Part shown: one piece after another, positions 53,197 through 64,000 of the stretch
Layout of the letters: the number at the start of each line of letters is the position of its first letter
Numbering within the stretch: position 1 is the stretch's first letter
Assembly: GCA_036897445.1 (NCBI GenBank)
Contig: JAYMTL010000036.1
Location: 62,001 to 126,000 of the forward strand
Direction: 5' to 3'
DNA length: 64,000 bases
Source: Pelargonium tetragonum
Taxonomy: Eukaryota > Streptophyta > Magnoliopsida > Geraniales > Geraniaceae
Position numbers and translations under genes: made by a program
Notes under the pieces: model-generated
Databases searched by the model: none
Told to the model about the DNA's origin: nothing
The model's input: the letters and a program-made list of their open reading frames with translations, nothing else

Positions 53197-55485
53197 CTTA
53201 TCTATATTTTGTTTGTTTAAACTACAACCGAAAAGAGGCACTGTAGCTTACGGTATGCCCCTTTTTGTAAACACGGCAATGTAAGGTAAAGATCCCCCCC
53301 GAGTATATTACTGTATAAGCTTTATTTATTGTAAACTTCTTAGCTTAGTTATACTACACTTTCATTTTTTTCTATTTCATTTTAATTCTAAAGGCTGCCG
53401 AAGCTACACCTTTAAAAAGTCGTATACTGTTTACAATTCTAGACTCTTAGGTTTTGTAGAATTTAACGCTTATACTAATAAAAACTAATAAAAAGACTCG
53501 AATTAGTATTCTCCTTTAAGATAAGAATAAGAATGGGGCACGAGTAACTCGAATTGAAACTAGAAACCCGATCCTTAATTAAGGTTTCTCTAGTAATGAA
53601 ACCTCCCTTTTAACCACTCAGATCAGAATCCCCCACACTTTTTTGCTGAAAAGGAGCCTTATCCCTTTTTAATAAAAGTTTGTCATGGTTATATATACTA
53701 AAACCTCTCTTAGATAGAAAAAAGTAGCAACCCTTTGTGTTCAGTTCATTCTAAAAAATTTTATATAAAGATCCAAACACTCTTATGCTGTAGTAAAATT
53801 TTAGCTGTCAATTGAATTTTAGTAGCTCATATTCTTCCAAATTCTGCCTAGTGAAAAGGAGTAAAACACAACACTTAGTGGGTTAAAAGGAGACCTCTCG
53901 CAAAGCTTTTTCCTATATAGACTTTTGCTTAGTTAGGCGCTGCCCTCTTTTTCTATTATGGGTCTAGCTATTAAATATTTCACTTTCCTTAATTAGAATT
54001 CCTTGATTGTGTAAGCTTTTCAAGAAAGAGGGAAGTTAAGGGGTACCCCTCGTATTCTTATCTTTGCTAAAGAACCCCTTATATCTTCAATTGCGCGACT
54101 ATACCTACCAATTTAAGTAATCTGCACTAGAAGTCTCCTAACAAAGCCAAGCACCTGTTTTTAATAAATTTAATTGAGCCGAGTCTATTTCTAAATACTA
54201 AGCATTAAGGGGGCTCCCTGTTAAGCTGTGTTTTAACTACAAGCGGATACTTCCGCAATTAAAGTCTTAAGTTTCCTGTAAAAGAGGCAAGAAACTTTAC
54301 TTTGGATTAAAAGAAACCTATCCTAGGATTTATAGCAGCCTTTCGCCCACCTCGGAAATGAAAGCATATCAATTCCCTTAAACTGGGAACAATACTTAAG
54401 GTGGCCCAACTCTTTCATTAAGAAATTCTATATTTTCTCGTATCAAAGCAAGTTAAGTAAAGTTTAGGAAATGCGCCGACCAGTCAAGTTTTCTGCACAG
54501 GGCTTTTCAGGAGTTTTTTTATATTAAACAAATAACTTAGTTAGAGTACGGCGAGCTCATACCCATGGATGATACCTTTTTTTTGAATATTTCATTTCTG
54601 TATATAGCGCAAAATCCCTAATTTTTCTAAGCCGGAAAGATCAAGAAATTCCGGTCGGTACTGCATATTCGGAAAAGAAAAGGGTACACTGCTCTGTATA
54701 AGTCTAACAAGTGTTTTCTCTGAACAAATTACATAAGAAGAAAATAAAAGTAAAGTCTATCAAGACGAGCTACTTCAATTCTGCACTACTCTTAGAAGAC
54801 CCATTATGTTATGTCGAGGACTTTACTTTTTAATCTTTAATCCTTGCAATTACGGGCTCACTTTGTAGAGTATTCTAAGTTCAAGCTATACTTTTGACTT
54901 TTGTATCAAGGAAATTCTCTAAGAGCAGGCTGTGAATGGACGCCGTATACTCTAAAACTTATTTGACTCCTATAGGATAAGGGGAGCTTAATAACTGAGT
55001 AAATCCCCTTTTGGAATTATATACCAGAGTTTTAAACCTTTTCGAGAGTTGTCTTTTCTTTTATTAAGGATTAGAACAAGATTCTTAGGTTTTTAGGCTT
55101 CCTTTGTAATGGAATTCCGAATAAAATTTAAGTAATTCTTTAGTTTAAAGATAAAAGGTTGTGTTTTAAAAGGCTTAGTATTCATATTGCTGAGACAGAG
55201 ATTTTTCCAAGATCAGGAAAGGGATGCTTTTACTAAGTAAAAAGGAAACTCTTTGATAGGTGAAAAACTCCTTGCTTACTTAAACAAATATCTTATTCTT
55301 TGGAAATCTGTAAACAAAAAGCTACGAATAACTAGACTTTTACCCTACTAGGAATTGCTATGGACTCCCTTTATTATTTATTAAAAACTTTCAATAAAAA
55401 CTAAAGATAACAGATCCCGGATGCATTAGAACAATAAAAAGCTCCACGATCATTTACGTACGCTAAAACACTAGCAGAAAATTAG

Positions 55486-55857
55486 ACCTTGGTTGAGTTT
55501 TATAAAATTGCATTTGTCCAAATTAGATTTGTTAGGATAGCTAGGGCCAGAAAAAATCTACTTTTTCAACACTCAAGAATCTATACCAGTTTGGCTAGGA
55601 GTAATCGAGACATTAGAGACTTCTTCTTTTTAGACTTTAGAACCCCCGGAATATTCTATCTCCATTTAGTCTGTACTTGGAAAATACTCTACCTCAACCA
55701 TTTATTTAAACTCCTCTGTAATACAGTAATGCAGCTAAGGTTTACCCACAAAGTGAAGTCGAAACCTCGGAATACCAAAGGCAAGATTATCCTTTATACA
55801 CTATACACAACTCTAAAAGCCTATTCAAAAGACTTTATCTTGTCAAACCTGTTTTAA
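55486..55857 (+). other. Longest standard-code stop-free frame (123 codons), probably chance
   Basis: It opens after a TAG at 55483 and closes at TAA 55855. There is no ATG until late in the frame, and only a TTG near its start. First-position purines are about 54%, not different from background. The translation is hydrophobic and basic without a recognisable domain. In 64 kb of this composition a frame of this length is expected by chance about once in three such windows. Confidence 0.15.
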
Positions 55858-56309
55858 AGGTTATTTCTATCTCAGCTCCAACTTGTCATTTTTCTTAAAG
55901 TTAAAGGCCAAAAAAGAACTAAGGGCACTCCCCTACTTAGAAAGGACACCTCTTTTAGTCAGTCAAACTTCTTTTTACAATTTCCTTGATTCAAAAACTC
56001 TAATAATTAACTTCCTAGTGGTAAGAAAATCTTTAGGAACAACAAGATGCTTACTTATAACTTATTTCGAGAGTTAAGAGTTAAACTTTTTAATTCCTTG
56101 CTTTTAGACTAGACAATTAGGAAATAGGAAACCCAAAAGGGATTTTTTACTTATACAGCTGCTCTTATAAGATCTCAAAACTTGGCTGCAGCGTTAATTA
56201 AAAATCACTTAACTCTTGTAAAAACCTGTTGAATCCTATCTTAAGCACAGAGGCATACGTTATAACCACACCAACTTAATACCTTGTTTATGACTCTCGA
56301 GAGCTTTCT

Positions 56310-56323
56310 TAATTGCATTACCT
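56310..56323 (-). repeat. AGGTAATGYAATTA motif (C variant), minus strand
   Basis: TAATTGCATTACCT on the plus strand; the reverse complement is identical to the variant at 19469. Downstream on the minus strand is AGAAAGCTCTCGAGAG. Confidence 0.9.
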
Positions 56324-59300
56324 TTGTTAGTCTTCTGTAGCTGGTTTGAGCTAGACTCTTCCTTACTTACACTTCCTTAACACCTACTTTAACCGAATCT
56401 TCAGATACTGTACTGTTTTTACCTTTTATAATAATTTCCAAAAGGGCTAAAGAAAAGGGAATCTGTATTCCTTATAATAATACCGTACTATCTAGAATAG
56501 CTTTAACCTACCACTAGTTTTGCGGTCTAGTAATTGGTTCTTTTTTATATTCCTATATTATTGTAAGGAGTAAGAATTCCCCTTATTACGCGGCATATAC
56601 AGAACAGAGACTTAAACTTTCCCTGCTTTTATTTACTAAATTGGATTTTAGGTCTTTTTTTTGCTAACTAAAAATAACTAAAAACTGGGCAACGATAGGC
56701 AAATACCTTAGCAGCACTCCTCAAGTACACAGGTTAAACTTAGAAATATCTGGACACGGGCTCTTTTTGCTCAACTCGAGCAAATTCCAACCTATTTTTA
56801 GGGACTTAATAACTTACTCTTTTTTATAATTGGGAGGCTCCCTTTTCTATTTAGTTGTACAAAGAGCCCCTTTATTTGCTAGACTCTACAAAATAGCATT
56901 ACTGCTCCTAATAAGCAGGATACTCCGTTTGTAATATTTACCCCTTAATTTACTAATAACTGGCAGCGCTTTTTGCTTTTAAGTACCGGGGTTCTTTATT
57001 TCTAAGTACCAGATTCTTTGTCGTTGTAAAATAAAAGTTGGTATTGAAGACAGGCACAAGATAGACCAAAATCTTTCTGTATAGTTTAACTCCTTTTTAC
57101 AAATCAATTCTAGAGTCATTATGTACGACCCTACAAGGGATCAAAAAGCTTGCTAATAAGGACCCCTTAGATTGCCATAGGGAGTCGGGACAAAGTAAGA
57201 ACACATCCTAAAGCTTGTGCCTCGAGCAACCAAAAGGAGTTTTTTCCTCTCTTAAGTATTTAAGGCGGTAAAAGTCTATTCTACATTCATTGTCCTAATT
57301 CGGCCTTTAGAGGTTCCGGTGCTATTCTGAAGGGAGGCCTTTAATCTTGTAAGCAGTAAATTTATCTCAAAAAGGCCAAGAAGTAAGCCCTTTTTCACTG
57401 ATCACAGCACTAATGAGAAACTTAACAAGCTCTTGTCTAAAGAATCCGCCTAAGTTCCTCTGTTTAGATCAAAAGGAATCCCCACCTATTGGGGAGCGCG
57501 CTTGCACAACTCTCTTAGTTCTCAATATTACCTACAGCACTATTCTGGGTGCGTAAGCTTGTACTAAAATTGACGGTATCTGCGCTTAAAACCTATTTTG
57601 AAACCTCTATTACGATAACTAAGAAATTTTTATGTTTAGGGGACAGTATGTTATAGACTCTTCTCGACGACAAAGCAATTTCAAAAAAGAAGTTAGGTAA
57701 GGAGTTAGCCCTTTTTCACGGAAAAATCACGTACTTTTTGTTACCTGTGTATTTCAAGAAGATATCTAAAGGATACTAATACCCCGAATGTAATAATGAC
57801 AACATATGCTTGTTCTTAAATACCTAAAAAATGTCTGATAACTTGAATTAGCGTGCGTTGGAAAGAAAAGTACTAAACTAATTCCAGCTGTTAATTATAA
57901 TTCTACATATCCGAGTTTTTTAAAATCAGGCTAGCGTTGACAAACCAAGATCTATTCAAACGGCTATAATTAAGCAATGATTAAGGGTCCCCAGTAAACA
58001 AGACCCCTTTTGAAAGAACAGAATCCCTTAAGTATAAAAAGAAAAACTACTGTTATACCCTCTTATCTGAGTTCACAGAACTTCTTACACAGTAACTCAA
58101 AGGTTCTAATCGGCTTTCACCATAAACCTTTAGCCTGCATTACTAACATGGGGTCTTTCTCATCAGCTCGAACTTTTTAATGTTTTTGCAATTAGTAAAC
58201 TGCAAGTTCTGAACCCCGGGCATTCCGAAGGTCGATTTCCGTTCTATTCTCTTTATTTGATAAAGAAACTTTACAAAATTTCCTAAGATACCTATAAATA
58301 TAAATAGGACTAACAAGTCATAAATACTCCAAACTTTATGCATGAATAACTTAATTTATTTGTCTGAGATTTCTCGGCTTTAAACACTGGCTTTGCTTAA
58401 CTAACCTTTCATTTTTTTGCGCATATCCTTAGAATTCTGCAATACAACCATTAAATAAAGTCCAGCAAGAAGAGTGTAATATTTCCCTTTTCTCTTCAAA
58501 ACTCAAAAGAGGTTCTTACTTAAGTTTGGAAGTTGTATTGGTTTTTACTGGTAAAAGCCTTAGAAATACAAAATGAGGAAGAGCAGATTTCGTAAATTAA
58601 CATTAAATATTAAAGGGTAACCTAATGAAAGCTGCCCGCGGAGGAAAAACTAAGTGTTATTCTTTTAGCTGAGGTGAGAAAATCTAAAGTATAAGCATTT
58701 ACTGTATTGGGTTTTAACCTTTTGACAGGTTTAAGAGAGAGGTTTTGAGCGTCCACCCTGTCGATTGCTAGAATCAAGTGCGTATCCTTATGGTTACTTT
58801 TTGAGATACGGGACTTCCTTGGTTTTTATGTAAGACTTTCCGTCCGTAATAGGTCCCAGTTATTGACTCACTTTCGAAAAAATATGAACTATAATACTAT
58901 AAGTTGTGAAAATTTAGGTATTATAGAGCACTTTCTCCCGACTTTCGCTATCAATCTAAAAGTCTTGCTCTTTTTATAAAGTTATGTTATATAGCTTACT
59001 AAAGAATTCTCTTTTACTAAACGGGGACCCTGGGTTGGGGAGGTGTTCCTAAAAAAGTCTTCATAAAGCTCTAAATAAGGAAGGGTTGGCTTTCATTTCA
59101 GAGTCTTTGCTATTTGTATTTTGTAATCTTGAGCAATTCCTATATACAGATTACAGATTTACTACTGCACAGTAAAACACAAGCTTGCTTACCTTAAGTC
59201 TCTTACTAATCCCAAAAACTTGCTTCTTAAAAAAAGTAGAGCCCTTTTCAATTTCAATATATCTTCGCGGAGCTAAAGCGCCTAGGTTTTATAAAGCCTT

Positions 59301-60559
59301 ACCTTCGTACAAAAGTGCTAGCCCTTACCTTGGTTGATAGGTATGGGTAACCCCTTATGGATTCTGGCTGGTGTGGTATCCTTTACTTCTAAAAGGAGAT
59401 TTAACTGCTAATTACGAATTAACCCGTTTTTAAAAGCACACTTTGAGTCTTATTAAATTTAGTATCTTAAATCCCGTAAAATGACTCATACTAGATGCTT
59501 GACAATAAATAAAGATAAAAAAGCTCTCCTGTCTCATGATACTCCTGTGTTGCCCAGAATTATCCAAAAAAGGGAGCCTACTACTAATTAATTCTGTAAA
59601 AACCTCTTACTAAATTAGGGCACTTCCTACTTTCTACATTTCTTTTTCCCTTTTGCTTAAATAAGTTTCTATCAATATCGCAAGGAATCAAAGTAGGTTC
59701 CTCGTACAAGGAAATTCTTTAGGAGTCAAATCAAAAGTAGGCTAATAGTAGTTGAAAAGTGATATCTAAATTCTTTTAATACAAATAAGTCCAGTAAGAT
59801 TAAGGTACAAAACTAGTTGAGATAGGCTTTTTCTTTTCTAAATTTTATTCTTCTATCGTGTCAAATTATTAGAATATTTCTTCAGAAGTCTTCTGCAGGG
59901 AGCTCCTTTAGAATTTTCATGTTGGGTATATACCGATGTGATAGGGTACCTCAGTTTATTTAGTATTTTAACTTGCCAGGACCCGGTCGAGTGGAGGTTA
60001 TAAGAGATTCCTGTTCCTATCTATTCTAATTTGGTTGGATTGCTTATATTACATAGGCAGTAAGAGCTTTCCCCCCCTTTTAAGTTCAATTTCCTCTATA
60101 TCCCCACTTTTCCAAGTCCGAGAACTAGTATTCCATTTTAGTTGTTTTGAAAGCCCGTTAAGACATTGCGCGGCAAAATTTTGGAGCGCGCCAGCCTATA
60201 TAAATTGAAAGGTAGTATAAGGAACCTTACCCACATATACATTAAGTTCTCGGATTTGTAGCAAGTTAGTTTTAGACTTTTCCTTTTTTCCTTAGATTTT
60301 AAGTTTTAATAAAGGCCCAGACCTGTTACACCCGCTACAACTCTTCCAAAAACCCAGCTTAAAGGATAAAAAGGTTGCCTCTTTAGTTACTCCGTTTACA
60401 TTCCTACCCCCAATGTATCTACAAATTAGAAAGCCAAAAAACCTCTTCCTAACCTCGAGACCAAGTATACAACAGCTATTCCTTTTATAAGACTAGAAAA
60501 CTTCCCTGTCACAAAAACCTTATATCTAAAGAAAAGGCTCTAACTTAACCCACTGGAAA

Positions 60560-60980
60560 CTAGATTCTTTGCCTATTCATTTACTCCCATCCTTCTTACT
60601 ATCTGGAAACCGGAGAACCTACAAAACATCTACTTCTTAAGCTTCTTTCTTCACGACTTCTCTGCATGACTTCTTATGTCTTATGGAGCTAACCTATACT
60701 TAATAGACTTAATAGCTAGAAAGTGTAGATAGTCTAAGTAACATAGATAGGATAGTACTCTAAATTCTAATAATTCTTGTATTAGTAATTACATTACCTC
60801 TTGCCTTATTTGCTTTTATCGTACAAAGAGGAGTTTGCCTTGTAAATACATAAATCGCCGTTACCGACTACAACGAAGGGAGGGAGGCAAGCAGTATTCT
60901 AAATATATCTACATACATTATAACCACCAACTTCAGAATCCTGAAAAGTAGGAAGGAACCCAAAGAGCACATACCAAAGA
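60560..60980. other. Island of distinct texture carrying a minus-strand motif
   Basis: Pyrimidine-rich on the plus strand, then AT-rich, with the motif at 60786-60799. On the minus strand a short hydrophobic stop-free stretch (MCSLGSFLLFRILKLVVIMY) precedes the motif. It ends at a TAG before the motif and is too short to call a gene. Confidence 0.35.
60786..60799 (-). repeat. AGGTAATGTAATTA motif, minus strand
   Basis: TAATTACATTACCT on the plus strand, an exact reverse copy. It lies in an island (60.56-60.98 kb) with little of the GG..CC texture of the surroundings. Confidence 0.92.
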
Positions 60981-62125
60981 CACAAAATATAGAGTATACA
61001 AAACTGGGTGCATCAAACTTAGGGGCTTTGTATTTAACGATCTGCCTAGCTTAGGTATTAACCCCTGTCACTTGTAAAAGAGCGAATAACCAATATAAGT
61101 AGAATTTTTGAGCTTTGAGAACACCTCTGTAAGCTTAGCCTGGAAGCTTCTTAAATGGAAAGGCTAGGAAATGCCCTCGGAAACCCCAAAGTACTCTTTT
61201 AGTATATATAGCTCTAAAACTCTGTGAATTCTTTTAAATATGTTAGCAAACTTTTATTCCGCTGAGAACTTGTGTATCCATATAGTGGAATACACCTTAA
61301 AAAGTATAATACCTTATTTCTATTCTAGGCAAAACATTAGACTCGTTTGTTAGTATCCTTTTAGCAGGAAAATTCACGAAATTTTTATAATATACTTCTT
61401 TTTACCTATTTTGAGGAAGATTACCTGTATCGGGACTAGGCCCAAAGGTGCCTTTTATGGAGCATTGTTACTAAAACTTGAGATTTTCTGAAATTACAAA
61501 GGAACTCCTTTACTTTAAATCAAGCTCAGTAAGAACTTTATACTACTTACGTGAATCCTTTGAGAATAGTTATTTAACTTTAGCCTAAAAGTCCTAAACT
61601 CAAGAGTGCTCTCTTTTAGGTATAAACTTACCGAGAGATCCTTATGGAATCCTACACTACAGAAATCCAGAATGAGATAAACTTTATCAGAATATTCCTG
61701 GATACACTTCAAGTCAAGAATGTTATAATGTTTGTAGTTAAGGAATTTTTCGTTTACAAGGATTTCTTAAGGATTGCGGCGAATTTAGTATATAGATATA
61801 TATTCTTAAGAAAAGTTGGTTTAAAGATTTTCGCAATTAGCGGGTTCAGGGTCCTTTTAAAATTAGGAGCTTAAAGCGCTTCTGCTATACAAAATTTAAC
61901 TAAACTAAAGAATTATCATCGACTCATAAAGAGTAAGACTATTCTCCTAGATGTTCTAGATTACCTATTTTTTTAGTTTGTGTTTTCTTATTTTATTGCA
62001 TATATAAAAGACTCTGGCAGTCTGGTGATATAGAGGGAATAACTTGTAGTATACATGGATTATAAATCCGAGAAATTCGGAAGTGAAATAAGGGAAGGAC
62101 TATAAATATAACTTACTACTATGAT

Positions 62126-62203
62126 CAATATTGCGCTCGACAAAGCGACAAAGCAATGTACCTTTGAAATGGGTGCTTTAGGTTCAAATCCAGTACTCAG
62201 CAG
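62126..62203 (+). pseudogene. tRNA-like relic (3' half)
   Basis: TACCT-TTGAAAU-GGGTG makes a fully paired five-base anticodon-type stem with GAA (Phe) in the loop. It is followed by TTAGG-TTCAAAT-CCAGT, a T arm with the inner two pairs and one wobble. The variable region would be only two bases, and no acceptor or D stem is convincing. Other framings of the loop give UUG or UGA. Low-confidence tRNA relic. Confidence 0.25.
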
Positions 62204-64000
62204 GAAACCTTTTATACTTCTAGAGCTCGCGCTTTAAATCTTCAAATTAAAGGCAGTATATTACTAGAGTTCCTCTGTAACCACAACCTCGGAGGATTTT
62301 TCTAGGCTTGTACTCCTGCTTCTTGGTGTAAAAACTCTTTACTCGGGAATCTATTTTCCTTATGTTCGTGTTGTATCTTACAGAAAAAAGGTTAGTTATC
62401 CATATTTGGAGACACCCCAACTTGTACAGCTCGGTATTAATAAAGGGGTTCCCTAAAACTCCTTTTTAATTAGTAAACCCTGAAACTTTAGAATCGATTT
62501 TAGTAAGGATGAAATCAACCGAAGAAGCTCTATTATATCTCTTATATATATATGCCAAATGCCAAAGGAATTCCTGAAAGTCAAAGCCCCCTGTATAAGC
62601 TTCTCCAGCCGGTCACGTGCCATACTATAGGTATTTCTTACATCGCGTTAAGCTTTTGTGAGCCTGTTCCTATGTGATGTCTTCAAAACTTGTAATCCTC
62701 TAGCACCCGCCCTTCAAGTTTAAAAAACTGCTGTTCTCGTTTACCGAATCTTTTTCTGAAATATTTATTTCCTTGTATCTTGAAAAAGCTAGTTTAGTTC
62801 ATAAAAAGCATTTACAGGCTCTTAGTCTATATCAAATTGGGTGGTTAATAGCGGGCTCCCCACAATACAATGAATTAGAAGCTATAGTTACGCAAGGGAA
62901 ACTCCCTAACTTACACGAAACCCTCCCCTTAGGGATCTTAGAAAGCTAGAGAATTGTACCTTATTATACAGGAGAGTCCCCTTTAACATTTGTTCCTTAA
63001 CGCATATACTCAGAGTACCCAAGCCGCTGCGTTGAAAAAAAGACTTATAAGCAACACCCCTCGCTTCTCGGGTCCCCCGTAACTTCGGGGAAGATAAACC
63101 AACCAAAGCCGATTAAGTATAAACTAAAACAAACTCCCACTACCGAACAATTGAAAATGCCCTTTTATCCCTCTCAATATTGCCCATATGCCTATTATAT
63201 AAAAGAAATATTTAATCCCCAGGTTTAAAATTAAGGAGATACTATCAACAAGTTTAGACTAAGAAATTTAAGGGAGGACCCTCCTGAAAAAAAAGAGCAA
63301 ATTCTCTGACCTCTGCTTTATAAATCGGGTTTATATAATAGATTCCCATCGTAATTTATCCTTTTAACAGCTAATTCTAAAATAAAAAAGAAACGGGAAA
63401 GGGTAAGCTATAACAAGGTTGTCTAGGCCTCCTTATGTCAAAATCTTTTCTTTTATATTACTCTGGTCTAGGGAATCTTGACTTTCACACGCTGTAGTAC
63501 CTGTTAGGATATTAAATTCTATGAATAAGAGGGTTGCAAATTTACAATTGTGGATAGGTTTTGCAGTAATATGAATCGCCTATAGTAGATCAAATGAAAG
63601 GTTTGTCTTTTTGTTTATTTCGGGAATTCATTCAACAGGAGCGTTCTTTTTCAAATAGGCGAGATCTCGAAATTGAGGTAATGTATATTATACCCCTAGA
63701 TTAAAATTTTGTGGTTTTACTTGAAAAGTCAATTGTAGTTTATAGCATAGGAGAATAGAACAACTTGTTTGGTAAAGCAGAGAAAAAGGGTTAAACTAGC
63801 TACACCTAAATTATATATAATAAAGAGAATCTAGGGCCTTTTCGTGAGTTTTATCGTGCTTTAAGAGCGGCTTATGTATGATTTTTCTACGTTCTGCAAA
63901 ATGAAAGAATTTTTTTTATTAAAAAGGAATACGGCGTTTGGTTTTTACGTACGTGCTCTTAAGTACTGCTCGATAGAATACTGGTATACACTTGTGTTGT
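62204..64000. other. Non-coding end of window
   Basis: Only the 27-bp repeat copy at 63669 is supported. The minus-strand frame 62906-63106 (66 codons) is within chance. Confidence 0.55.
63669..63695 (+). repeat. 27-bp perfect repeat containing AGGTAATGTA, copy 2
   Basis: Same strand as copy 1, 11,055 bases apart, with no mismatch. Such a perfect copy in otherwise diverged DNA suggests recent duplication or sequence constraint. Confidence 0.95.

Larger units (their letters stand above)
53197..62125. other. Non-coding desert with two motif copies
   Basis: Apart from the 14-mer copies at 56310 and 60786 and the 123-codon frame at 55486, nothing is supported. A tRNA-Ser/Tyr-like D arm on the minus strand near 53626 (TCTGAGTGGTTAAAA) is followed by a seven-base-pair hairpin, but no T stem forms. 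Confidence 0.55.

Noticed and set aside
53535-53630. Possible class II tRNA (Ser/Tyr-like) on the minus strand: TCTGAGTGGTTAAAA followed by a hairpin AGGTTTC/GAAACCT.
   Set aside because: The hairpin loop has nine bases, the T arm (CTAGT-TTCAATT-CGAGT) does not pair and no acceptor stem exists.

Overview
The window is AT-rich (roughly one third G+C by eye) and looks like organellar, most likely mitochondrial, intergenic DNA. The anchor is one well-preserved tRNA-Lys(UUU) gene at 16395-16467 on the minus strand. As I remember it, the native mitochondrial trnK of land plants and green algae is close to this along its whole length. A second, decayed tRNA at 31626-31681 aligns without gaps to the organellar trnD-GUC of plants at about 78% over 51 bases (40 matches). 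I therefore favour a green-lineage or streptophyte-like mitochondrial genome that is very large and gene-poor. The lineage call is tentative because no protein gene or rRNA was recognised.

Protein content under the standard code is poor. The longest stop-free frame is 123 codons (55486-55857). With a stop frequency near 7% per codon, a frame of that length is about what chance gives in 64 kb read in six frames. Most short frames are therefore left out as noise. Two stretches, 15.2-16.2 kb and 35.2-36.5 kb, have a more gene-like texture: purine-rich first codon positions and richer G. They read as long frames only if UAA and UAG are sense codons (glutamine would be the usual reassignment) and UGA is the stop. 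These frames, with two shorter ones at 24.0-24.8 kb and 53.0-53.2 kb, are listed with low confidence. The whole window is short of TGA relative to TAG, so long TGA-free runs alone prove little.

What can be stated firmly is the repeat content. A 14-base motif, AGGTAATGYAATTA, occurs seven times on both strands at 19.5, 32.9, 33.1, 34.2, 53.0, 56.3 and 60.8 kb. A related perfect 27-base repeat occurs at 52.6 and 63.7 kb. A 68-69-base element with conserved ends and a variable middle occurs at 18.3 and 32.2 kb. Scattered tRNA-like 3' halves (0.8, 10.7, 44.3 and 62.2 kb) suggest that tRNA genes have been copied and have decayed here.

Layout: 0-15 kb is a desert with two faint tRNA relics. 15-16.5 kb is the coding-like island followed by trnK. 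16.5-35 kb is a desert with repeat pairs, the motif cluster at 32.9-34.2 kb and the trnD relic. 35-36.5 kb is the second coding-like island. 36.5-52 kb is a desert with one lysine- or glutamine-like tRNA relic. 52-64 kb holds the second motif cluster and a possible S4-like fragment. No rRNA, intron core, CRISPR array, insertion sequence or virus-like element was recognised.
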